A stretch of DNA of 64,000 nucleotides from Lycium barbarum (lineage: Eukaryota > Streptophyta > Magnoliopsida > Solanales > Solanaceae). The notes under the pieces were generated by a model. It saw nothing but the letters and a program-made list of their open reading frames with translations, did not search any database and was not told where the DNA came from. This document shows, piece by piece, positions 42,857-55,800 of the stretch. The stretch covers positions 86,702,321 through 86,766,320 of the forward strand of contig NC_083341.1 in NCBI RefSeq assembly GCF_019175385.1, in the 5' to 3' direction. Position numbers and translations under genes: made by a program. Positions within the stretch are counted from its first letter, which is position 1; each line of letters begins with the position of its first letter.

Positions 42857-45322
42857 TGTCAGGACCCAGCTAGGGGCCGCGATGGGTACCCGGGGCTAGT
42901 CGCCGAGCACCACTCGTTCTACTACTCATCTTACTCATTTAATGCTCTTTTATCAATTTATACTCAAGACATAAGAAAATCATCTTCTCATTTGAGAACA
43001 TAAAATACTTTTATATGCATAAGCCTCTCGGCCATCAAAATAATATATATATACATAGTAACAATCTCGTGAGACCATCTAACCCATACTGCGTATCTAC
43101 GAGCCTCTACTGGAGTGCTAACATGAAGACGGGACAAGACCCCGTCATGCCCAAAATACATATACATGAATATACACAAATGAATAATCAAGCACCTCCG
43201 GAATAAAGGAGTGATTTCAATCGGCTGACAGCTACTACTAATCTGGGTCAAACTCACCTCCCTGTCTACCTGTGGGCATGAACACGGCGTCCAAAGAAAA
43301 CGGACGTCAGTACGAACATTGTACTGAGTATGAGAGGCATAAACAATAAAATAAGACAATGATGTAAAAGAAATATCAATATGGAACATTTGTATCTGAC
43401 TGTCAAGTACAAAGGAAATAATGCATGCTGGCTTACTCATAATCATCATCATATCATGCATGCATAAATGTATAAGCTGCCTGTCCATATAGGTACGGTG
43501 TGATAATCATAACATTAGCCTGCGTCCAGGCGTCCCGCGTCCGGGGTATCATCTCATGCTGCCCACTAATGGTGTCTGCCAATGCCATCTGGCCATGGTG
43601 TATACGCTGCCCGCCTTAGCGGTGACTGCCCGACCATATAGGCGCGGTGTATATCATCATTATAATATTCTCATCATAGTACATGTATAAGGCTCAAGGA
43701 AAACTATACTCTATCGGGGTGACGTAAGGTCGTGATCCCCCGATTTCATTATGGAGCATTCTTTGACATTCTGCCTCACCTTGAAGGAACTAGCATATAA
43801 GGTGAGTGTGAGCAATAAATCATATCATTATCATTATAGGATCATCATATCATGCATTTTAGAATCTTTATACTTTAACTCATCACCATCATTATAGGGC
43901 TCATAACATGTCTCTTATCTTATATAGCTATTCATAGACATAGGCTTTTAGCTTTCTGGAATATAGGAACTCATGAAGAGGAAAGAGAGTCATGCTATAG
44001 GATTCATGCCATTAGAAAGAAAGGACTAGCCTCACATACCTTTATCGTTTACTAATCTATCGCTTTCTTGTTCTCTTTTAGTGCGTACGTTCTACCTTCA
44101 AGAGAATTTGTATCGACATTAGCTAGCGATTATAAAAACAGCTTACTAACGCTAGAGAAAATTGGACAACATTTCCTTTCGTTTGTGCAACTCTTCCCAT
44201 ATTCTATATCAACTCTCAAGCGTTCATAACAATGTTCTCAATATGATAGACAACACCCATCATTCATTTACAATATCCGTATTTCACAATTTGTCTTCAA
44301 TTTCTCCATAATCATGGCCATGGTTCATTGTTGCATTTTCTCACATAGGATACTTATTCCATGTTCTAAATGTCATTCATAACATTTTTATAATCACATA
44401 TTATCAATGATCATGGCTCAATTCAAACCTTTACTCAACAATGCTACTATTCACACTTTCATGACCCATTTCTTACATCCTTCTATAATTAAAGTGTTTC
44501 AACTCTTCCATACCCTAAATAAAATGTAAATGCCATAAAACGTACCTTAGATGTTGTAGGAACAAGCCTTGAGTGGTATTACTCTTCTTGCACCAAAACC
44601 CTAGTTTGCTTCTCTTGAAATTTCTTAACTTGGATGAACTTTGATGAGTTTCATACACTTGATTCACTTTGATTCTTGATATTGATCTTTGATTTCCTTT
44701 GTTTTCTTGTAGATGAATAGTGGGGAATATCCTAGAGATTTCTAGAGAGAAGTATCGTGGAAATGAAATGAATTAATGAGCTTGGGTCTCCTTTTTAATG
44801 ACTTAAAATCTGATCCGAAATGAACAGTAGTTGAAGTGCACTGTGGTCGTAAACCCAGTTTACGATCCGTATTCCAGTTTACGGTCCGTATTCTGCGGGC
44901 GTATTTAAGCATAACAGAACCAGAAAGGTAGGCTGAGGACATGGTGGTTTACGACTCAGTTTACGGGCCGTATTTCAGTTTGCGATCCGTATTTCAAGTC
45001 GTTTTTAACCATTCAAGTCTGTGGCAGAAAGTTGAAGTTTTGTAAGTTGAAATACGACATGGTAGTTTACGGGCCGTATACCACTTTACGGTCCGTATTT
45101 CATTTTACGATCAACTGGGCCAAAGTGCAAATCTGCAACTTTCACGTCTTCAGAACCAATAATTAGTCATTGTGGAGCATAACCTATCTCTTATTCCCAT
45201 TGCCTTTGAAATCTTACTTAGGGTCGTCAAACGTCATTCCCTTCTGATTAAAACATCGTATACTCGTATTCTTCGTTAGTCTATTCATTGTACGATCACG
45301 GGAAAATTTCCCAGGTGTAACA
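42857..45322 (-). repeat. 3' LTR of element C (L5)
   Basis: On the plus strand it runs TGTCAGGACCC...CCAGGTGTAACA, 2466 bp. It holds 87 bp (about 43523-43609) missing from L6. Hairpin-bearing units (GCCCGACCATATAGGCGCGG and variants) lie at 43480-43660. Confidence 0.92.
44790..45115 (-). promoter_or_regulatory. U3 promoter of element C LTR: palindromes plus TATA-like box
   Basis: Words of the type TTTACGGTCCGTA and TTTACGGGCCGTA recur at 44846-45115. On the minus strand they are followed by CATTAAAAAGGAGACC near 44810-44790. The copy in L6 is at 57700-58025. Confidence 0.58.
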
Positions 45323-45358
45323 TTCTTCCCCCCTTTTGGAACATTCGTCCTCGAATGT
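45323..45358 (-). other. Polypurine tract and hairpin of element C
   Basis: On the minus strand the perfect hairpin ACATTCGAGGACGAATGT (45358-45341) is followed by CCAAAAGGGGGGAAGAA and the LTR. The spacing is the same as in B. Confidence 0.88.
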
Positions 45359-45559
45359 TATGTCATCGAGGATTCTAGAAAAATTTCGCCAGAGTTTCCC
45401 CTGTAATATGGCACTACCATCCTGTCATATCAACCCATAATATCATTGCCTCATAGGGATACATCATAATATCAACATATCTATGGCCACACACGACCAA
45501 AAGAATGAAAAGTAAGCATATATACCTTATATCGTTGGCGTTTCATCTTGAATCTCTCC

Positions 45560-45735
45560 TGGGGGTTGAAATAAATGAGGGTACGTGGATTTTATATTCT
45601 CTTCCGCCTCCCAAGTCATTTCTTCCCGGTTATTGTCTTGCCACAAGATTTTAACTGAAGCTACCTCTTTATTTCAAAGTCTTCGCACTTACCTGTCTAG
45701 AATAGCAATAGGCACTTCTTCATATGTTAGCTTTC
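45560..45735 (-). pseudogene. Chromodomain at the integrase C-terminus of C, frameshifted
   Basis: Fragments AILDR, VRRL, NKEVASVKILW, TWEAEENIKSTYPHLF are the chromovirus chromodomain, thought to bind methylated histone H3 and direct integration into heterochromatin. Stops follow ILDR and VRRL. This tail supports the Tekay/Del-type call for C and, by homology, G. Confidence 0.78.
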
Positions 45736-46920
45736 TGTTACTTGCACGTCATCTATCGGGCCAATATTTGTGGGATCTCCAACACACTTGCGGAGCATTG
45801 AAACATGGAAGATTGGATGGACTAGTTGGAGCTCCAAAGGCAAGTCCAATTCATAGGCGACATGACCCACCTTGCGGATAATTTTATAGGGTCCAATATA
45901 TCTAGGACTTAACTTCCCTCTCTTGCCAAATCTCATCACCCCTTTCATTGGCGACACTTTCAAAAATACTCAATCATCATCCTGGAATTCCAAGTCTCGT
46001 CGACGATTGCCCGCATAAGACTTTTGGCGACTTTGGGCTGTCAACAATCGATCTCGCATCACCTTACCTTTTTCCACCGCTTGCTGAATCAATTCGGGGC
46101 CTACTAGCTGTGCTTCTCCTATTTCAAACCATCCGATTGGGGATCTACATTTCCTCCCATATAAAGCTTCATATGGAGCCATTTGAATACTGGAATGATA
46201 GCTATTGTTGTATACGAATTCGGTTAGCGGCAAATAGTCGTCCCAACTACCACCGAAATCCAGCACACATGCTCGTAGCATATCTTCCAAGGTCTGAATA
46301 GTACGCTCGGCTTGTCCATCAATATGCGGATAAAATGCCATGCTAAGCTTCACTTGAGTGCCTAGACCTTCTTGGAAGGACTTCCAGAACTTGGCTGTAA
46401 ACTGTGCTCCTCTATTTGTGATAATAGACAATGGAATACCATGAAGTCGCACAATTTCTTTGAGATATAACCTCGCATAGTCTTCTGCTGAGTACGTGGT
46501 TCTAACTGGAAGAAAATGGGCTGTTTTCATCAATCTATCCACGATTACCCATATAGAATCATACTTGCCATGGGAACGAGGTAACCCCACAATAAAATCC
46601 ATGTTGATCACTTCCCATTTCCAAGTAGGGATTTCCATTGCTTGCAATAAGCCTCCTGGCTTTTGATGTTCAATCTTTACCTGTTGGCAATTTGGACACT
46701 GTGCTACAAATTCCGCTATTTCTCTCTTCATGCCATCCCATCAATACATCATCTTGAGATCATGATACATTTTGGTTGCACCTGGGTGAATAGAATACCG
46801 AGAACAATGGGCTTCTTCTAGAATTCGTCGGCGTAATTCTGCCACATTCGGCACATATAGCCTGCTTCGGTATTTAAGAATTCCATCCATAGAAACTTCA
46901 AATGGAGACTTCTATTTTCC
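45727..46920 (-). pseudogene. int: Integrase of element C, nearly open
   Basis: Open from 46731 to 45970, then after one stop from 45963 to 45727. The HHCC finger keeps CPNC; upstream the TKMYHDLKMMYW block is followed by a stop. In the DDE core Asp is present in MDFIVGL (codon near 46599) and Glu in GQAERT (near 46308), but the middle Asp is Asn in IITNRGAQFT (codon 46414-46416), a G-to-A change if the ancestor read GAC or GAT. The GPY motif is in GKLSPRYIGPYKI. Without the second Asp the enzyme should not join DNA ends. Confidence 0.9.
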
Positions 46921-48460
46921 ATGAGATATGTCTCTGTAATGGCACAGTTTAGGATCCTCATACTGGTGCTCTTTCACTTCCATGTTCAAGGATGAGACTG
47001 TGGGATCATTAATACTAATCCCTGCATTACCCGAATCAATTACATGTACTCCAATATTAGCTAGTTGATGGAGCTCGTGAACTATCTCTTTCTTTTCCGG
47101 AGGAACCTCACATATACTGCCCATTGATCAGTGGATAAGCGCATCAGCTACTACATTCACTTTTCCCGGGTGGTATAAAATGCTAACATCATAATCTTTC
47201 AGCAATTCTAACCACCGCCTTTGCCGCAGGTTCAACTCCTATTGCTTGAAAATATATTGAAGACTCTTGTGATCGGTGTAATTGTCAACATGCACACCAT
47301 ACAAGTAATGTCTCCACATTTTTATGGCATGAATAACCGCAGCCAATTCTAGGTCATGAGTTGGATGGTTCTTTTCATGTTTCCGCAATTTTCTGGAAGC
47401 ATACGCAATAACTCTATCGTGCTGCATTAATACATACCCTAATCCAACACCGGAAGCGTCACAATACACAACATAGCCATCTGACCCTTCTGGAAGTGTT
47501 AAGACCGGAGCTGAGGTCAATCTGTCTTTCAACTCTTGGAAGCTGTGCTCACAAACATCATTCCATTGAAATTTAGCTGACTTCTGGGTTAGCTTCGTCA
47601 ATGGGGCTGAAATAGATGAGAAGCCCTCTACGAACCTTCTATAATAACCCGCCAACACCAGAAAACTACGAACTTCTGTAGGCGTCGTAGGCCTTGGCCA
47701 AGTCTTTACGGCTTTAATTTTCTGAGTGTCGACTCGAATGCCATCATCTGAAATAACATGGCCCAGAAATGTTACAGAATTCAGCCAAAACTCGCACTTT
47801 GAAAACTTTGCATACCATTCTCGGGCTCGAAGGATGCCAAGAACAATTCGCAAATGATCTGCATGTTCTGATTCTGTGCGAGAGTATACCAAGATATCAT
47901 CGATGAATACTATCATGAATAAATCGAAGAGTGGCCTGAATACATTATTCATCAAATTCATAAACACGGCCGGAGCATTAGTTAATCCAAACGACATCAC
48001 CCGGAATTCATAGTGGTCATATCTCGTTCTAAAGGCTGTTTTGGGAATATCCGCTTCTCTAACTCTCACTTGATGATAACCTGACCTCAAGTCTATCTTA
48101 GAAAACCACTTGGCACCCTGTAGTTAATCAAACAAATCATCTATCCTTGGGAGAGGATATTTGTTCTTTACCGTCACTTTGTTCAATTGCCTATAGTCGA
48201 TACACATTCGTAGAGATCCGTCTTTCTTCCTCACGAATAAGACTGGTGCTCCCCACGGTGATGAACTGGGCCTAATAAACCCCTTTTCGAGCAAATCTTT
48301 CAACTGCGCCTTAACTCTTTCAGTTCTGCGGAGCCATTCGATATGGCGGAATAGAAATAAGCTTGGTGTCCGGCTACACATCAATAGCAAAATCAATTTC
48401 TCTTTCTGGAGGAAGACCTGGAAGCTCATCAGGAAATACATCTGGGAATTCATTCACTAC
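46912..48460 (-). pseudogene. pol: Reverse transcriptase and RNase H of element C, with a few stops
   Basis: From 48453: [36 protein letters not shown] and RIDDLFD, then a stop at 48122-48124 where sister copies have Gln. The frame 48090-47239 holds [12 protein letters not shown], the catalytic FIDDIL (about 47907-47890) and the complete RNase H acidic set [19 protein letters not shown] and, after a further stop, VADAL. Stops follow FKQ (about 47237) and near 47125. Apart from the stops the domain looks functional. Confidence 0.92.
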
Positions 48461-48616
48461 CAAAACTGATTGGAAAATTGGCGAATTTGCCTCGGTGTCA
48501 TGAACTCGAACTAGATGATAAATATAGCCCTTGGCTATCATCTTCCTTGCCTTAAGGTAGAAAATAAACCTACCTCTTGGAGACGCTGTATTACCCTTCC
48601 ATTCAAGCAAGGGTTC

Positions 48617-50915
48617 TGTCACGCCCCGAACCATGGCCTGGGCGAAACACGGCACTCTGTGCCATACTGCATGTGACCGAGCGAACCACATGGCTTGCTT
48701 GTCAACATGGGCATCAAAACAATATACTCTATATATGATGCAATTTAAATGAGTCATGAAAATGTAGTTTGCGGAATAAAGTCTTGAAATTATCTCATAG
48801 CACGAAATATCATGAAAACATAATAGTCTGCAAATATGAATGCGCAACTGACTCTGTGAACTAACGTGTGTCTATGAAACCTCTAAAACATGTCTGAATA
48901 CTAACTACCAGGACATGGCCCTGGACTACCATAAACTGAATACTAATGAAGACTCCATGTTGAACCCCGAGAGAAGTAGGGCTCACCAATAAGCTGATAA
49001 CTGAAGTGATCCTACTGCGCAGGTGTATGCTCCTGAAAACCGGTATCTGCACCGTGAAGTGCAGGCCCCGGGCAAAAGGGACGTTAGTACATCGTGAATA
49101 GTACTAGTATGTAAAACCTACTGAAATGAAGAACATGGCACAACATAGGTATAGGACATGGACTGAAACTGAATGTAACTTGGACGTGAGCATGAAACTT
49201 GAGTAAAGTCTAAAAGAAATAAATCAATTGAAATACATGTATGTAAAAACTACTTGTAACATGGGGAATGCTATTGTATAACCGACAACATGGTCTGGTA
49301 CTTGCGTCCTACCAGCAGAACACCCACAACCTTGCCAGGGATATGAGATTTAAGTAATAATAAGCATGTAAGGATCCAAACTGCATAATTAAGGTGTTGC
49401 CTCCTTGCTGACAACCCTTATCCTATGGTGGCAACGTAGTTTCAGGCTATCTGAGCCTTCTCGGTTAACTAAGCAATTCCCAAAAATATGAACATGATAT
49501 AGTTGGCTAAGAAGCCCATGATTTTCGTGAATTAACTTGTACTTGTCTTGTAATCATGATCTCACGAAATAACTTGTAAACATGGTTTCATGAAATAACT
49601 TGTAAACATGGTTTCATGAAATATCTTGTAAAATAGTTTCATAAGATAACTTGTCATAGTCTTGCAAACATGTTCTTGATTCATGAGTAATAAGAATAGT
49701 TCGTAATAATATATGTAATTGACTTGAAAACATGCTTGTAACTTGCTAGATAAAATCATAAAGTTTCATATAAACATAATGAGAACACATGAGGAAGAAT
49801 TCATGATTCATGGATTAAGCTGAGGTTTCTAATAACCTTAACTGAAGATTAGGAATACAATAACGAATACAGATACAAGATTTATGTACATACATACATA
49901 AATACGGGCTACCAATATGTTGGGTTTAATGCCCTAGGATTTGAACTTCATGGATATGAAGAAACAGAGCATGGGGAAGAAAATAGAGATTTCCACATGT
50001 GGATGGAAGTTCTACATACCTTAATTGCTCCAAAACTTGAATTAAAGACTTGAGCTTTGAAGAAGATTTACAAAATCTTGAATTCTTGAACCTTGAGATG
50101 GGTTTTCTTGAAAACCCTAGATTAGGAATGATGATTTCTTGTTTAGATTACAAGGATATATGTTAGAATTGAGTTGGAATAATTAGAGTGGGCTTACCTT
50201 GATGTTCTTGATGATGGAAGAGAGTAGGAGGTCGTTCTAGGGTTTGAAGGAATGAAAAATAATGACTTGAACTGATATGGATGAATATATAGTGTTCTGG
50301 AAAATTGCACTTTACGTCCAGCAAAATACTGGCCGTATTTCAGTTTACGGGTCCGTAAACTGAAATACGGTCCGTATTTTGCAATACGGACTGCACTGCT
50401 TCTCTTCAGTAAAATAGCCATAACTCTTTGCACAGATGTCCGTTTGATCCCCATAATATACCGTTGGAAAGGTATTGGTCGTAAACTGAAATACGGTCCG
50501 TATTTTGCAATATGGACTGCACTGCTTCTTTTCAATAAAATAGCCATAACCCTTTGCACAGATGTCCGTTTGACCCCCATAACATACCGTTGGAAACGTA
50601 TTTCAAAGATCTACAACTTTCATCAAGGAAGTTTTCCCAAATTCCGAATAAATTTTGAAATACGGGCCATAAACTGAAATATGGTCCGTATTTAACCATA
50701 TAACATCCAACTGTCAAATTCCAGAATGCTCAGCAATCCTTAGTACCAGTTCACGACTTGGTTTACGGCCCGTAAACTGAAATATGGCCACTGTTCATGG
50801 GCGTAAACCACCATCTCACAACTGAACATGGAAATTCCAATTCCCACATTCTTTATCTGATTATCTAAGTCTAGGATCATGGTCAAAGCTTTCGTTAAAG
50901 GTACGGGGTGTTACA
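48617..50915 (-). mobile_element. Solo LTR E, inserted in pol of C
   Basis: On the plus strand it runs TGTCACGCCCCG...CGGGGTGTTACA (own orientation TGTAACACCCCG...CGGGGCGTGACA), 2299 bp, with TSD GGTTC at 48612-48616 and 50916-50920. Removing it rejoins the protease-RT linker before LEWKGN. The 49555-49700 part has a tandem repeat of about 30 bp (catgaaataacttgtaaa). Palindromes and a TATA-like box lie at 50283-50520. Confidence 0.9.
50283..50520 (-). promoter_or_regulatory. U3 promoter of LTR E: palindromes plus TATA-like box
   Basis: AAATACGGTCCGTATTT (8-bp arms) occurs twice (near 50362-50378 and 50490-50506) in a segment duplicated as a unit of about 130 bp (50342-50470 resembles 50471-50600). 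On the minus strand CACTATATATTCATCC follows at about 50296-50281. Confidence 0.58.
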
Positions 50916-50920
50916 GGTTC

Positions 50921-51300
50921 TCCCGGAAATTGAAATTGAACTACTTTCATCCGGCAATCAACATTAGCATAGCATGAGGCCAATCAGCCCATACCCATAA
51001 TCACATCGAATTCTAACATTTCCAATTCAATCAAATCAGCTTTGGTCTGGCGATCACATATCGCAATTACATAATTTTTATATAGTTGTCTAGCTATCAC
51101 AGGATCACCAATCGGAGTAGATACCTCAAAAGGTTTTATTGGCTCAGGTTTCACCCCAATACAACCAGCAACGTACGGGGTAATATAGGAAAGAGTAAAA
51201 CCCGGATCTATTAAGGCATATACATCACGGGAAAATATAGACAATGTACCTGTAACCACATCCGGGGAGGACTCAAGATCCTGCCGTCCGGCTAAAGCAT
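50921..51300 (-). pseudogene. pol: Protease of element C
   Basis: Minus-strand frame 51259-50984 contains YALIDPGFTLSYITPY, the aspartic-protease motif in the DPG form of this lineage, and DVIMGMG; here TGA stands where sister copy G has Trp (GMEWLA), a G-to-A change, and a one-base deletion follows. The rest runs up to the insertion point of E. Confidence 0.87.
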
Positions 51301-52624
51301 ATACACGAGGCTGAGTGGCACTTGAAATAGATGCTGCCTCTCTGCCTCTACCTCAGCCTGCTGACATCTAGGGAGTCTGCCCCACCGGGCGCACTAAGGA
51401 AGAACCAGCTGCTGAACCTGTAGGCTGAACCCCAACTCTACCGCTCATCGACGGGCAATCTCTCATCATGTGCCCAACTTGGCCACAAGTATAACAAGTA
51501 TCCGAACCCTGGCGACACTGTCTGGAATGTAATCTACCGCACTGGCTGCATCGCGGTACGGGGGGTCTCCTCAGACTATAATCTTCCCTGAACTGGGAAT
51601 CTGAGGCCCTCGAACTCTGGCCCTGTCCTAGACGGAAGGAGCTATCAAATCTCCTACCTACGAATCGAGGAGGTGCACTAGTCACCAACTGGCCTGAGTA
51701 CCTAGAATATGTCTGTCTTGATCCCCCTCTGTAATCACTGCTTGTTCCCATAGATATGACCCTCTTACCTTGCCTTCTATCACTATCACGATCACTTCTT
51801 TGTGGTTGTTGTCGCCCCTCTAAATTCTGTGCATGAGCCTGTATTCGGGAAATATCCATCCCATCTTATAGCGAAGCTGTCAAGCAATCTTTGAATAAAT
51901 GTGGCCCTAAGCCACTCACGAATCTATGTACCCGGTCTCCCATGTCGGCCACCATAGTCGGGGCATACCTAGCCAATGAATTAAATTGAAGACTATATTC
52001 CCGGGCACTCATATTTCCTTGCCTCAAATTTAGGAATCTATCCGCTCTAGCTCGGCGGACCTCGGGTGGCAAATAGTGATGAATAAAAGCATCAACGAAT
52101 TCTTGCCAAACCGGAGGAGGCGCATTTTATCCTCTCGATAATACCCAGTTATTATACCATAAGACTGCCACGTCCCGGAGTCTTTAAGATGCCAACTCCA
52201 CGGATTCAGTTTCGGAGGCATGGACAATCCTCAACGTTCTCAACATCTCGTCAATGAAACCTTGCAGGTTTTCATCCGGCTTTGACCCAAAAAATTCCGG
52301 AGGATTTAGACTCATAAAATCACAGGCTCTGGTACTGGCCGATCGATCACTTGGGCCCGCATTTTTCCGATGTGCCTGAGCGGCAACCAACTGTGTCAAT
52401 AGATGTATGGCCTCGGTCATTTGTTGACCCGAAGCAACCGGTGGGGGCATTGGAGATGGAGCTCCTCCTTGCTCTTCCACATTAGGCAGGGTGGAGGAAG
52501 TATTAGATAGGGCCTCATTATGTGACTCGCCCTCTTCTACATTCATCGGAGGCTCTCTTTCCACCCGCCTCTTTGTCGTAGTCTTGCCCTTCTGGGCGGC
52601 TATAACCTTTCCCTTTGGCGGCAT
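51301..52624 (-). pseudogene. gag: gag of element C
   Basis: It starts MPPKGKVIAAQKGK at 52624. A low-complexity N-terminus is followed by NPPEFFGSKPDENLQGFIDE and RALADRF-like capsid blocks, ARYAP, ISRIQAHAQNLE and the zinc knuckle CYTCGQVGHMMRDC (about 51505-51464). In one frame stops occur at 52184, 52130, 51866 and 51368, with another shortly after. Most are explained by single C-to-T changes (Gln or Arg codons to stop). The start is the first Met after the primer site and matches the family. Confidence 0.9.
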
Positions 52625-52813
52625 TCTAAAATCACAACACACTATTAGGGAGGATAAAATCTTATACATTGCTCTATCGCACTATCTCATAAGAAGAAAG
52701 ATGGTCATTTTTTCTAAATGCCCTGTAGCCTCTTGTTTATTGATGTGGCGTGCAACACACCATAAATAAGACTCTACTAGACACGGCTCGTAGACACTTC
52801 CTAGGACTGAACC

Positions 52814-52825
52814 ACTCTGATACCA
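52814..52825 (-). other. Primer binding site of element C, tRNA-iMet type
   Basis: On the minus strand TGGTATCAGAGT lies four bases after the 5' LTR end at 52830, one mismatch from the canonical complement, as in A. Confidence 0.9.
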
Positions 52826-52829
52826 CTTT

Positions 52830-55800
52830 TGTCAGGACCCAGCTAGGGGACGTGACGGGTACCCGGGGCTAGCTGCTGAGCACCACTCGTTCTACTACTC
52901 ATCTTACTCATTTAATGCTCTGTTATCAATTTATACTCAAGACATAAGAAAATCATCTTCTCATTTGAGAACATAAAATAATTTTATATGCATAAGCCTC
53001 TCGGTCATCAAAATAATATATATATATATACATAGTAACAATCTCGTGAGACCATCTAACCCACACTGCGTATCTACGAGCCTCTACTGGAGTGCTAACA
53101 TGAAAACGGGACAAGACCCCGTCATGCCCAAAATACATATACATGAATATGCACAAACGAATAATCAAGCACCTCCGGAACAAATGAGTGCTTTCAATCG
53201 GCTGACAATTACTACGAATCTGGGTCAAGCTCACCTCCCTGTCTACCTGTGGGCATGAACACAGCGTCCAAAGAAAACGGACGTGTCACGACCCAACCCT
53301 GTGGGCCGCGACCAGTGCCCGAGCTGGGCACCTATACGTACCCGATACCCCAAATTAGCATATTAACAGAATAATAATATAATAATAATATTAGTGGTCG
53401 CTACAGAATTTAGCAGAAAAGCAGACTTGGCACACATAGGCCGATAAGGCCATCACAGAACAGAATATCCCAAACATATGTACAGAACCCACACAAATGT
53501 ATCCACAGACCTCTACAGAACATATCATAATCATAAGACGGGACAGGGCCCCGTCATACCCTGAACAAAGTACATATCCAGATAGCAGTGACAGACTGTA
53601 CCAAAAGATGGGCTCTGTAGAAGAGAGCGCCCCAAATAGCAGAAATAGGATCCTAAACGTGTGGATCAGCGAACCTGTCGTCAGTACCTGCGCGGCATGA
53701 AAACGCAGCCCCCGAAGAAAGGGGGTCAGTACGAAATATGTACTGAATATGTAAAGCGGAATCACAGAAGTCAAATCATAATGGTTACAGAAAATGAGTA
53801 CAGAATCTAGAGTGTCAAATGCATATTTCCAAAACAGACAGAATGCGTACAGAAACATATGTCATATCATATCATATCCGGTCCCTGACACGGGACTCGG
53901 CAGACAGAATGTGGCCACCCTCCCGACGCTGGTGCCACTATACAGAGGAATCAGAAAAAGGGGCGTGGCCCCGTATCATATAATGTCATATCAAAATGGC
54001 CATACAGATCAGATCAGAATAGGCGGACATGGCACATCATACTCCACAGACCCATGTACGCGTATACCTGCCCCCTCACATCGGGACGCGGCGAACAATG
54101 CAGAGAATTACGCTTGACAACATATCCTGGCCCGGGCTCAGTGTGGGAAACATTGGGACATCCACGAATAGAGTAGTGAGAGACTAATGCAATTTAAAAA
54201 TATAATAAATGTTTGCAAAGACTCGATGAAGCGTATCAAAGACAAACAAATCCAATGGGGTCGGACGGAATCATAATAAATGTATTTCGGATATCATAAT
54301 AAATTACAGAAGTATAACTTTCCCGAAGTCATTCCGAGTGTCAAAATAATTTATAATATTTAACAGAATATTTAAAATAATATTCGTTAAGCGATTAGTA
54401 GGGTAATTAAAACATTTCTTTCAAAAATCGCTTAAAAAAGGAAGCTTTAACACATTAGGGGCAAAACCGTAAATAGCAGGCCCGCCTTGGGACAAACAAG
54501 GCGGCGGGCTCAAATTGTGCCCTCTAAGCATATAGTATCACCTAAAAAGGTTATACAAACATTCTATGACTTTCTGAATAATTTAGAGCAAAATTGCATA
54601 ATTTCAGAAAAAGCGTATCAAAATGGTTCAATTCTACTGAAGGAAAAACTGAAATTTTGTCTTGCGGATTTCGAGGGCCAAGAGGTCCTTCGAGGCCCGG
54701 ATCCGACCCTAACACACTAGGGGCATGCCAAGGGAAGAATTGGGGTTGCTTTACATACCTTTCGCGCTCCTTAAGCCTTTCCAAACTCACTTCCCGTTTC
54801 GTCGAAAAACTGCAATTGGTCAAGTTTACCAATTGTGAATTATTAATGCCATTATTTCAACTTTAAGCATATTTGGCTACCGAAATTTCGGCAGCACTTC
54901 CCCTATACATATGACACCCCGAGAATTCAACTCGGCTATAAATCATCAACAACAACCCAAACGACAACAACAATATCAACAATGAACATTAAAAACACAA
55001 ATATCCTTCAACTAGTCATTTTTCTCACAAGTTGACATAATCTTCAATTCAACCCAACTTTCAACTAAGATCAATAATTTCATATTCAACAACCATCATG
55101 ATCATGACCATATAGTTCTAGAAACATTTCATATCGTTTTCCTTAAGATATACACTCGATATACATGATATACAATCTTCCGCCAAAATCATAACTTATG
55201 CAAAACATCAAATCTTTGGCATACAACTTCATAACAAGTTTCCAACTTCCAAATTCATCAATGGTCATCACAACTAACAACCAAACAACTTCATTTCCTT
55301 AATGTCGGAAAAACCATACTAAAACGACATAAGTTTCTACATTCCAATTCAATACAAACTTATATCATTCTAACTTCATTCACATATCAAGCATTACAAC
55401 ATGAATTCTATACATTTTTGGCTATACAATATACAAATACACATGGCTACACATATGTACCACACACCCACTTTGCAAACTTCCATTTCTCCATACAATC
55501 AACACATTTCTATATACTACAACCCAAACAAAACTCCATAACACAAGAATAAAGGATAAATTCTTACCTTTTCCTCTAGTCTTCTTTACTTGAATTTGTG
55601 ATCACTTTGGTGAACCAAGGCCTCCTTTCTCCAAACCAACTACACCAAGTTGAAGAGGGGACTCAACTTAGTAAGGAAACCACAAAATACAAATTTTTAA
55701 CACAAGATTTTTGGTGGTGAATTTTCCACACCAAACCCGAAATGCCTTCTTTTTTTTGCTCTTGTTTTGCTCTTCTTTCTCTTCTAAGTCTCTTGAACCT